Shown: positions 23,490 to 32,944 of the stretch, one piece after another
Numbering within the stretch: position 1 is the stretch's first letter
Layout: each line of letters starts with the position of its first letter
NCBI GenBank assembly: GCA_008638375.1
Contig: CM018038.1
Coordinates: forward strand, 34,648,169 to 34,712,168
Reading direction: 5' to 3'
DNA length: 64,000 nucleotides
From: Nyssa sinensis
Taxonomy: Eukaryota; Streptophyta; Magnoliopsida; Cornales; Nyssaceae
Position numbers and translations under genes: made by a program
Notes under the pieces: generated by a model
Database searches by the model: none
What the model was told of the DNA's origin: nothing
The model's input: only the letters and a program-made list of their open reading frames with translations

Positions 23490-24155
23490 GCATTTTAGAG
23501 GTCTAAATAACAGGATATACAAAACCACGACACTTATAAATAACTAAGGTTTCTCTAGCGTCTGCATATTGATAATTCATGATATACAAACCTATAACAC
23601 TTGTAAATAAAATAAGGCTTTTCTAGAGGTCTGTAGAGTGAGAAAAATGGACCAGACCTATAACATTCGTAATGAATACAAAGTCTTGAGGGGTCTGTAC
23701 ATTGATAAAATGAACTAGACCCGTAATACTTTTATTGAATACATGACCTTTAGGGATCTGTACATTAATTTAATGGACCAGACCTGTGACACTTATGATG
23801 GACACAAGGTTTTTAAGGGTCGGTATATTGAGAGAAATGGACCAAACCTATATTACTTGTAGTGGTTACAAGGCTTTTAGAGGTCTGTACATTGAGTGAA
23901 ATGGACTAGACCTGTAGCACTTGTAACAAATACAAGGCTTTTAGGAATTTGTATATTGAGTGAAATTGACCACTCTTGTAGCACTTGTAACGGATATAAG
24001 GCTTTTAAGGGTTTGTACATTGAGTGAAATGTACCAGACTTGTAGCACTTGTAATAGATACAAGGCTTTTAGGAGTCTGTACATTGAGTGAAATGTACCA
24101 AACCTGTAGCATTTGTAAAGGATACGACGCTTTTAGGGGTCTGTGTATTGATAAC
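23490..24155. repeat. Tandem array of about 64-bp units, 10-11 copies
   Basis: Units share the order cttttaggggtctgtacatt, gagtgaaatggaccagacct, gtagcacttgtaa, atacaagg. Copies start near 23490, 23552, 23617, 23685, 23748, 23811, 23874, 23937, 24001, 24065 and 24131 (partial). The outer copies on the left are the most diverged. The array lies in the 3' untranslated region between integrase and the antisense unit. Confidence 0.92.
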
Positions 24156-24189
24156 AAAGTCTGAAGTTAATCAAAAGTAACATTCTTAT

Positions 24190-25335
24190 TGATAACACTT
24201 GTTAAGTGTTCGACGTTCTAAGGTCTGAGTATAGGCTTCCCAGTTGAATCTTTCAAATAATAAGTCGTAGGTCTAACGATCTCGGTTATTTTGTAAGGTC
24301 TTTCCTAGTCAAGGAAGAGTTTTCCCATGGTTGGATCTTTAGTGTTTGGAAACACCCTTCTTAGGACGAGATCTCCGAGCTGAAAATTGATAAGTTTTAA
24401 CCCCTGGTTAAAATATTTGGCCATTCTCTGTTGGTAGACTTCAATTCTAATCTGAGCTTGCTCACGTCTTTCTTCTAGTAGGTTTAGATTTTCTACAAGT
24501 TGTTTGCTATTGGCCTCTTAGTCAAAGCAGTCTGTTTTAATAGTTGGCATGCCAATTTCAACAAGAATGATTGTCTTGGTGCCATAAACTGACTGAAAAT
24601 GGTGTTTTCGTAGTTGGTGTTCTTTTAGTAGTTCGGTATGCCCAGAGTACTCCAGGGAGCTCTTTGACCTATCTTTCATTGGCTTCCTCCAACCTCATTT
24701 TTATTGCTTCGAGGATAGTATGGTTGGTGACCTCAACTTGCCCTTTAGCCTAAGGATGCCCTGGAGAGGAGAAGTGGTGACTGATGTGTAGGTTTTTACA
24801 AAACTTCCCGAATGTCATTCCAGCAAATTGTGTCCCATTGTTTGAAATAATGACGCAGGGTATGCCGAACCTGCACATAACATTTTTTCAAGTGAAATTC
24901 TTTATGTCTACTTCTGTGATGTAGGTTAGTGGTTTAGCTTTTACCCATTTAGAGAAATAGTCAATGACAACTAGCAAAAATCTTCTATTATGAGGGGTTT
25001 TTGGCAATGGCCCTACAATGTCCATTCCCTATTGGGAAAAATGCCAAGAACTCGTGATAGGGACGAGTTCATGATGAGGTTGATGTTGGTAAGAAGTGAA
25101 ACATTGACATTTGTCACACTTCCGAACATATTCCTTAGCTTACTTTAGCATATTGGGCCAATAGTAGATCTGAGTTAGTGCTCGGTAAGCTATGGTCCTA
25201 CCGCTGTTATGGTTTCTACAGATCCCCTCATGTATCTTAGTTAAGATGTAGTAGGCCTCTTCTAGAGTTAAGCAGCCTAAGAGGGGCTGTGTGCAAGACC
25301 TTCGTTAAAGCTTTTCTTTAAGAATTAAATACGAG
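24190..25335 (-). pseudogene. Tat element integrase
   Basis: Minus-strand pieces: the integrase core with MDIVGPLPKTPHNRRF near 25020, a D-x-SKWVKAKPL-type segment near 24950, NNGTQFAG near 24830 (second catalytic Asp changed to Asn), and GQVEVTNHTILEAIKMRLEE near 24730 (catalytic Glu present). It ends near 24190 after an LGDLVLRRVF segment. Stops are scattered through it. Confidence 0.85.
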
Positions 25336-28170
25336 CTACCCAAATCCGAATTCTTCGGGTATGATTCTTATCTTTTAGAAGCAACCCTTCCTTTAGGTAC
25401 TGGATGATGGGAGTCATCCAATTCTGAGATTGCTCTGAAATTTGAAGGGATTGTATTACTTCAATACTAGGTTTTGATTGGTAGGAGATTTTTACCATTG
25501 AGTCCCTTTCTGGCTTAAGATGAGAGGCCATATTTGCTAAAGCGTCCACCTTGGAGTTTTGGTTTCTTTTAATCTTCTAAATGGTGAACTTATGGAAAGA
25601 CCACTTTAGTGATTCCACCTATTCTGAATATCTGGTTATTATGTTATCCTTGGTAGAATATTTTCAAAAACTTGACTCATTATAAGATGAGAGTCAGAAA
25701 ATGCATCAAGGTCCAAAGCTTCGCATTCTAGAGCTAATTTCATCCCAAAGATAAGTGCTTTATATTTGGCTTCATTGTTAAAGGCTCTAAATCCCAAGTT
25801 AACAGCTTTTTTGGTTACGATCCCATCAGCGGACTGAAGTATTATACCTACTCCAGAGCCCTTGTCTGTAAATGAACCATCGATGTAAAGTAGCCACACC
25901 AAAGTGTCTGTAGTGGTTTGAGCTTTCGAATGCTTCGTTCTAGTAACTTCTGATATAAAATCTGCTAATACTTGAGCTTTGATAGCAGTCCATGGAACAT
26001 AGGACATGTCAAATTCTCTCAGTTCTATTGACCATTTGACCAATCATCCCGAAACTTCGGGTTTGTGTAAGACTGATTTTAAACGATAGGATGTAAGGAT
26101 TATGACAAGATGGGCCTAAAAGTATGGTCTGAGCTTCCAAGCAGATATTACCACGGCTAAGGCCAGTTTTTCAATTTTAGAGTACCTTGTCTCGATATCC
26201 AAAAGTGTTTTACTAAAGTAGAAAATAGGCCTCTGAATTCCTTTATCTTCCATAACCAACGTAGATCTGATGATACTTTCTGACACTAGATAAGTACAAG
26301 AGTAGTTTCTCTCTTGACACTGATTTCGAAAGGAGTTCGGGGGAGGCTAAGTATTGCTTGAGTTGTTGAAAGACCTTTCATATTTAGAGGTCCATTCTAG
26401 GGCCTTATTCCCCTTCAAGGCTTTAAAGAACGAGAGGCACCAATCCATAGATTTAGAAATAAACCTATTCAGTACTACTATCCTTCCATTCAACCCTTGA
26501 ATATCTTTCTTAGTTTTGGGTGATTCTAGTTCAATCAGAGCCTTGATATATGAGGGGTCTACCTCAATTCCTCTTTAGGAAACTAGGAAACCTAAGAATT
26601 TTCCTTCTGTAATCCTAAAAGTATATTTTAATAGGTTAAACTTCATTTTGTGTTTCTCAGGATGTCGAACGTCTGGCTCAAGTGTTGGATATGGTCGTTC
26701 TTCTAAACACTTTTAACGAGCATATTGTCCATGTAGAATTCCATTGTATCCTTAATTTGGAGGCCAAACATTCTATTTGTAAGCCTCTGGTACGTAGCCC
26801 CAGTGTTCTTCAAACTGAACAGAATCACTCTATAACAATAGAGACCTCGTTCTGATATGAAGATTGTTTTCTCCTAGTCTAGAGGATGCATTTGAATTTG
26901 ATTATACCTAGAGTAAACATCCATGAAACTTGTGATCTCGTGACCTACCGTGGCATCAACAAGTTGATCAATTCTGGAAAGAGGGAAGGTGTCTTTAGGA
27001 CAAGCTTTGTTAAGGTCAGTATAATCAATGCAAACACTTCACTTTTCGTTCTTTTTTTTGCAAGAACTATATTAGCAAGCCACTTTGGGTAGAATACTTC
27101 TCTTATTATTCTAGTATTAAACAACCTTTTGACCCCTTCATTGATGATCTTGTGATGTTCTAGGGTAAATGTCTTCCTTTTTTACCTTACTAGGGGATGG
27201 TCTGGATCTATCATCAGCTTGTGAGAGATGAAACTAGGATCTATTCCCTCCATATCGCTAGTTTTCCAAGCAAATACCCAAAGGTAGGCCTTCAAGAATT
27301 TAACAATATCCTTTTACTTAGAAAGAGACAGAGCTGAGCAAATGTGTAAGCACTTTCCCTCTTCTTTAGTGCTGATGAGCACTTTGATAGGCTCCTCCAT
27401 TGGTTTGACTGCGCTGTCCCTTCCTCTGGGACTTAGTGACTCGTTAATCTCGAAAGGACATTCTTTTGCTTCATGAAGATTGGAAGATTAGGAACTTTTC
27501 CTTTTGTGAGGGTATTGTAATTGCTATTTGGAAGGTGTTTCTTTTAGTGCGAGGGTATGAAATTCCTGAACAGTGGGCTGACAACCCTTGATGGTGAGAA
27601 TTTTTTTGTTATGGATATGTTTCAAGCATTAATGGAGGGTTGAAGTAATTGTTTCCATCTGCTGGATCCAGGGCCTCCTAATAATGATATTATAGGAAAA
27701 TTTAGCATCTAGGACCATATATTCAAAAATCAGTGTCTTCTGGCCATCCCTATCTCCTATCGTGGTCGGTAGGTCAATCCTGCCCATTGGGATGTTGAGA
27801 TTCCCGTCGAATCCCGCCATGACAGCAATGGTAGCTCTGATGTCATTAGAGTCAAGCTTCATATGTTTGAAGGGTTCGTAGAATAATATGTTGGTAGAAC
27901 TTTCAGTATCTACAAGAACCCTTGTGATCTCAAAATTAGCGATTTTGAGTGAGATGACAAAAGCATCGTTGTGGGGACAATGTATCCTAATAAGGTCCAA
28001 TTCAAATAACTGGATCTGAGATTCTGACTTCCATTTTTCTCAATGGTCGAGATCTGGATGATACGGGGTTCTGCCCTTGCCTCTCGAGTATATCTTTTTC
28101 TAGCTTGGTTCGACGTCCCTAGCATCGTATTGTTAGAGTGAAGCACGAAAATGACTTGATATTTTGCCAT
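25336..28170 (-). pseudogene. Tat element protease, RT and two RNase H domains
   Basis: Protease is near 27915-27870 with VLVDTESSTNILFYE; the usual DTG/DSG active site reads DTE. RT spans about 27060-26690: DYTDLNKACPKDTFP, SFMDVYSRYNQI, and FYMDNMLVKS, where the second Asp of the catalytic pair is Asn. The connection and first RNase H follow (about 26560-26050, FYFSKTLLDIETRYSKIEKL). The second, archaeal-type RNase H (25905-25640) has LYIDGSFTDKGSGVGIIL and NNEAKYKALIFGMKLALE. This dual RNase H marks the Tat lineage. The protease and RT lesions and many stops make it inactive. Confidence 0.88.
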
Positions 28171-28249
28171 TGTTGATCATTCTGAATTTCCCTCTATTTA
28201 GGCCTTTGCTTTTGCCTCCTTTGAGGTGGTTTTTTGTCATAGGGGTTCT

Positions 28250-29339
28250 GCTTTCCATCTTGGCAAACAAACTCTCTTAGTCGTCATCTCCGAATGAGAT
28301 GTTTTATTTCTTGCTTCAGAGCCCTACACTTCTCAGTTGTGTGCCTCTACTTCTTATGGAAATCAAAATATTTTTTCTGATTCCTTGAGTCGAGATGGCT
28401 TTTTAGTGGCTCCGGCCACCTCAAGTTTTCACTAGTCTGGATATGTTGGAGTGTGTGGGCAAGAGAGGCATTTAAAGGGGTGTAAGTCCCATACCTCCTA
28501 GAGTTAGAGTTGTTTTAGGCTCTGGGTGTTGTTTTCTTGCCGGGACTCCTAATCCTTTTCTTGTTAGCTTTGTTATCCCTCTTTTGAACTTGCTCATCCT
28601 TTTAAGCTGATTTTTTAGCTTTTCAGAAAGAGGATTTTGTATCTTCGAGATTAATATACTTCCGTGCTCTATCCATGAGTGCTATCATATCGATAGGAGG
28701 ATTCTTGGTCAAGGAATCCTAGAAGCATCCAAGCCAAAGGCCTAAAGTGAGGGCGGCCACTAGGAAACTTAAATTGCAATCGTTTATCTCCGTGAGCTCA
28801 GTATTATAGCGGGCAATGTACTCGCGAAGTGATTCTCTCTTCGCTTACTTCACAGTTAGCAATAATTCTGATCCTTTTCTCAACTTCCTACTTGTTAAGA
28901 ATCGGTCGAGAAATAGCCTACTGAGCTCGTAAAATTTGTTGATCGATTTCTAGGGAAGATTGTGAAGCCATTTAAGGGCAGTACCCTTTAGGTTGGTTAC
29001 AAACGTTTGATATATGAAGACAATAGTAGCCCCATGTAGAGCCATTGTGTGCTGATAGTGAGATAGGTGGTCCTTAGGGTCCTCAAACCCATCATATAGG
29101 ATAAATTTTGGGGCAAAAAACTTCTTGGGTCATGCCTCTTTCATTATAGCAGAGGAAAATGGTGTGGAGAACTTATTGAGTAGTTTACTTAATTCGTCTT
29201 GTTCTTGAGGGATATGGAATCCCTTGGTTGAGATTGTTTGATCTTGAGAGTCCGCTATCTCTTCTACCCTATGAGGAGCTTTAGGTAGGACTTGTTGTGT
29301 GATTGGTACCCCGTTGTTAGTCTTATCACGTGCCTCCAA
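28250..29339 (-). pseudogene. Tat element gag
   Basis: The open piece at 29339-29130 is followed by capsid-like motifs: YDGFEDPKDHLSHYQHTM (about 29095-29040), NLKGTALKWLHNLP, and DRFLTSRKLRKGSELL (about 28910-28860). Near 28380-28280 a C-x-FH-x-HTTEKC-x-ALKQEI motif corresponds to the Tat-type zinc finger region. Several stops interrupt it. Upstream, 29340-29937 is leader with a weak proline/glutamine-rich frame. Confidence 0.8.
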
Positions 29340-29950
29340 GTCTTGGATTTAAGGGAAGATTTTGTCCGGTGTTAACAAGAGGATGCTGCTCTCCTAAGAC
29401 TAGAGGGACCTGAATCTCGGGAGGTTAGAATTCCTGTAGCGTTGGATTGCCTCCAAAGGCCGTTGGAATTGGTATCCTTGTCTTACTCTGGTAATGGACA
29501 ATAGGATAAAAAGTGGCATTCCTCTCCCCACAGTTGTTGATGACTAGGGATCAGCCCCCATATGAATTATACTATGGGGGTGTACCAGTTGTATGTTAGA
29601 CAACTCCTCGTTGGGGGATCCTCCACCTGTGGTAGTGGCAAGAGGCTGAGGTCCTCTGTGAACAACATTAGTAAGAGGAGGATGATTACTCTGTTGGTTT
29701 TGAGCCAGTGAGGCCAGAGCTTTTAGCATGGTAGCGAGTTATTCCTGCATCTGATCAGACTGCCATTGAATCTGATCAAGCTGCTGTTGTAAACAAATGG
29801 GTGTTTGTCCCCTTCCTCTTCTAGTAGGAGGCTGATTCTGAGGGTTTTGAGAGTTCTTTCTAGGACGAAGGTTGGGAGCCATTGACTTTCAAAAGAAAAA
29901 AGATAATAAATTTGTTGTTTTGAATAAAAAATAGTAAGAACGATTGTCTT

Positions 29951-29967
29951 TCCCACAGATGGCGCCA
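29951..29967 (-). promoter_or_regulatory. Primer-binding site of the Tat element
   Basis: Minus strand TGGCGCCATCTGTGGGA, three bases after the 5' LTR. It is a familiar gypsy-type primer site; I do not assign the tRNA from memory. Confidence 0.85.
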
Positions 29968-29970
29968 AAC

Positions 29971-30432
29971 TGATGTTGCTCTTTTCTGGTCGGAAGACTT
30001 CCCATCCTTAGCTACCTGTTAAGAACTTGATATTAGAGGGTCACCGGGAAGGCTCCAATGGTAGCCGCTTCAATGATAAAGTCAATAAAGAAATAAGGAC
30101 AATAATTCAAGGAAAGAATTGGACATCAATTGAAAGCGTTCCTTATGATCTTATTTATAGACTATAGATTTTTCAAGTTGAGTAGGATTAGGAGTCATAA
30201 AAATTGAGATTTGAAGATATCCTGAAAATGGTAGTTGCCATATTGAACTCTGTTTCCTTATCCTCAGGTTAGTAGGATATCAAAAGGCGCTGTTAGACTC
30301 CGGACCATATTCCTCTAAACCCTCCGTGTCTAGTTGACCTGAATAAAATAATTTTTCTTGATCTGTACCCTGAAGAGCTCTATGCAAACACATGTCATGC
30401 TTCAAATATGTTTGTCACTTTATGGTATATCA
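29971..30432 (-). repeat. 5' LTR of the Tat element
   Basis: 462 bases, pairs with 20577-21037. The right target duplication agaga lies at 30433-30437. Confidence 0.95.
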
Positions 30433-30437
30433 AGAGA

Positions 30438-31499
30438 GAAAAACCCAAACTTCAGTATGGTATTGAGTTAATAACATCAAGTCCTAGAAAGAAGAAAACA
30501 ATAAAATACTTGTTTTTCCTTACCTTGTATTTTTCCTTTCTGCTCAGTTGTTTCTTTCCCAATATTAGCAATTTCTACATTTATTGCTAAATGAGCCTGA
30601 ATTCCAGAAAAAACATCAACTAAGACATTTTTTTTCAACAAATCAACCAATTCAAAGCCAAAAGAGTGACAAAAACTAGGAAAGCAGGCACTAGGGCAGC
30701 ACTTAGAATTGAATGTGAGCTATTAATTTTTTTGATTAGTGCAATTAATTTTCTTAGCAATGAAGCAGAAATTAATGCGACATAAATAAACCAAAGTACA
30801 TCATAAAGTCGTACACCTCTCTAAACTGCACGTTATCATAATTTTCATCATCAAAGAATGTCGATGTAGTAGATGTAGAGCCTAAAATCAATTAGATGTG
30901 TTAGCTTCACAAATACGTAAAGAGGACATATAACATTACTTGAGATTAGAGGAATTGGCATCATTACCCCCTAACAAAGAGAAACCACAACTTTTTATTT
31001 GGGAGACTGGCATGCAATCTTTTGATGCTCTTAACCACTTGAATTCCACTCTTCAGAAAGAGAGAACTAATACAGAAGAAAATTCAACACAAAACAAATC
31101 TTTATGCCAACACACACAAAGATTTGAGCTGTATTCTACTATTTTCTAATTCTCAAGAAAAAGCTTTCAGTAATTAAAGAACCAGAACAAAGGATAAAAG
31201 GCAATGGGTGGAGGATAAGGAACATTGGTTTCCATTCTCCCACAATCTTGAACGGGAGAACCCACATTTTCTAAACCGACCACTTGGGGGTGGGGGAAAA
31301 AAGATCCAACCTTGCTTTCCTAGTAAGATCAACCAAAAGCATCATTTTTTTAACCAATTCAAGCCTAGTTAGCATTACTTAATTTCTGCACCAACTTAAA
31401 CCCAGTCCACTGAGGCACCCACTACTACGAAATCTGGAAATAGTTATATATACGCAGTCTTACCCCCACAAGTAAAAGGACCATTTTAGTGACTTGTAC
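30438..31499. other. Unassigned spacer between Tat element and TRIM
   Basis: No transposon ends were recognised. Two short minus-strand stretches (30881-30770 and 30590-30517) have a coding look and splice-like borders, but too little is present to call a gene. Confidence 0.4.
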
Positions 31500-31504
31500 G
31501 ATAT

Positions 31505-31699
31505 TGATGCTGCACAGTTTTTGCCCTACCACATAGTAGGCTCTCTAACACAATATTGTCCACTTTGGGCCTTAAGAGGCCCCTCACAGCTTTGTTCTTA
31601 CAAAAAGAAAAATGCCTTGTGCTAGGAAAAGAGCAGCCTGGGGCTTATAAGCGACGCCAGTGCCCAACTCCTATTCGATGTGGGACTCAAAGTGGCACA
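31505..31699 (-). repeat. Left (inverted) TRIM LTR
   Basis: Read on the minus strand it contains agtcccacatcg, then gtcgcttataagcccc, a TATA-like promoter core, as in the right copy. Confidence 0.85.
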
Positions 31700-31890
31700 A
31701 CAGCTTCGGCTAACGCTAGAGCCAATCTGGTGGCCCTCTGATCCTTCTTTTTGAGTGTTTCTCAAGCAACAGAGTTTAGAGCCCCTACCGACCAAAAAGT
31801 AGCAGTATCAGTTGGCACCGTCTGTGGGAACGCTTGGGCCACATGCCTCATTCCTGTGCTCCACCAGTCCCAACTAGAGGGAGTAGCTAT

Positions 31891-32084
31891 TGTGCCACTT
31901 TGAGTCCCACATCGAATAGGAGTCGGGCACTGGCGTCGCTTATAAGCCCCAGACTGCTCTCTTCCTAGCACAAGGCTTTTTCCTCCCTGGAAGAACAAAT
32001 CCATGAGGGCTTCTTAAGGCCCTAAGCAGACAATATTGTGCTAGGGAGCCTAGTATGTGCCATGGCAAAAAAGTGACAGCATCA
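31891..32084 (+). repeat. Right TRIM LTR
   Basis: Starts tgtgccactttgag directly after a purine-rich tract and ends gacagcatca. Contains ttataagc at about 31942-31949. Confidence 0.85.
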
Positions 32085-32089
32085 AATAT

Positions 32090-32295
32090 CAAAATAGGTT
32101 TTTATCATTTATTGTGTACTAATTGAAGTGGTTACAGTTGCATATAAAAAGTTGAAACTCAGACAATTAGAACGTAAAACCACTTTGGAACACAAACAAC
32201 AGCTAACATTGCGCCACTAGATGAAGAAAATGGATTCTATCATTTATTGTTTACAGACTAAAGTGGTTATAGTTGCACATTATGGTATATTCATT
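32090..32295. repeat. Spaced direct repeat of about 60 bp
   Basis: ttatcatttattgtgtact...gaagtggttacagttgca (about 32101-32145) recurs as ctatcatttattgtttaca...taaagtggttatagttgca (about 32237-32278). The space between is unassigned. Confidence 0.7.
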
Positions 32296-32944
32296 TATGT
32301 CCTTTCCTAATTTTATGGCCTCATTGAACATCAAGCTTTCAAAACAATGAAGCTCTGTTGAGGGTTGCATGAATACTAAGAATGAAACATCTCAAATGAT
32401 GAGGGATGCATGAACACATGATCTATCTTTCCATGAAGTCCACTTTGATTTTTGTTATTTTTTCAGTATGTAGTAATTAAAGATAAAACCTAAGAATGCA
32501 TGAAAAGGTGAAAGTCTCCACCATAACGTCAATTATGATTCTTTTTAAAATATTGCAAGCAGAATTGTCATTAATTTCCCAAAATAAGAATTGAAAAAGA
32601 TAGTGCATAAGACTGCATTTAAATCCCACTGAAAATGGAAACATAATTGAATGATAGAGATAGAATTGCTACAGGTAATTCCTAAAATCTAAGGCAGTTT
32701 TCACACAAAATTTTGCAACATTTATATTTCCATATGTATAAAGTCCACTAAATAGATTGCATTTTTATTAAGTATTCGTATAAAAACTACCTAACTAAAA
32801 GTTGAGGAATTTGAAATAGCTGCAGCAACTTTGGTATCTTCTACTATAACTGAAAATAAAAATAAATCTTGTTACCTAACTTAATATACAAAGAGAATAT
32901 AATGATAATAACATATGCCTGACTCGAGATCTTTAAGGAACTAC
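32296..32944. other. Unassigned AT-rich spacer
   Basis: This should contain the 3' end of the hAT element, but a left terminal repeat matching the right one was not found. Confidence 0.4.

Larger units (their letters stand above)
20577..30432 (-). mobile_element. Tat-lineage Ty3/gypsy retrotransposon, full structure
   Basis: A 9.86-kb element on the minus strand. LTRs lie at 20577-21037 and 29971-30432 and both begin tgatgttgctc and end tatatca on the plus strand. The five-base duplication agaga flanks it (20572-20576 and 30433-30437). The PBS (TGGCGCCATCTGTGGG) follows the 5' LTR after three bases, and a G-rich polypurine tract abuts the 3' LTR. Gag, protease, RT, RNase H, a second RNase H-like domain and integrase follow in order. 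The extra RNase H and the very long region between integrase and the 3' LTR are hallmarks of the Tat group (Ogre, Retand, Grande). That region, about 3.1 kb, carries an antisense gene-like unit and a 64-bp tandem array. All pol frames are broken by stops. Confidence 0.93.
31505..32084. mobile_element. TRIM-type composite with inverted LTRs
   Basis: Two copies of a 194/195-bp LTR face each other: 31505-31699 on the minus strand and 31891-32084 on the plus strand. Both begin TGTGCCACTTTGAG and end GCAGCATCA or GACAGCATCA. Between them lie a partial third LTR end (about 31745-31812, ending gcagtatca), a PBS-like gttggcaccgtctgtggga (31813-31831) and a purine-rich agagggagtag (31875-31885) just before the right LTR. 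No protein is encoded. The right two parts form a minimal TRIM with an internal region of only 78 bases. The flanks gatat (31500-31504) and aatat (32085-32089) could be an imperfect target duplication. Confidence 0.75.

Noticed and set aside
24571..24753. 60-codon plus-strand open frame
   Set aside because: It is the shadow of Tat integrase on the minus strand.
31556..32004. Two open frames of 61 and 80 codons with near-identical protein sequence on opposite strands
   Set aside because: The likeness comes from the inverted TRIM LTRs, not from a gene pair.
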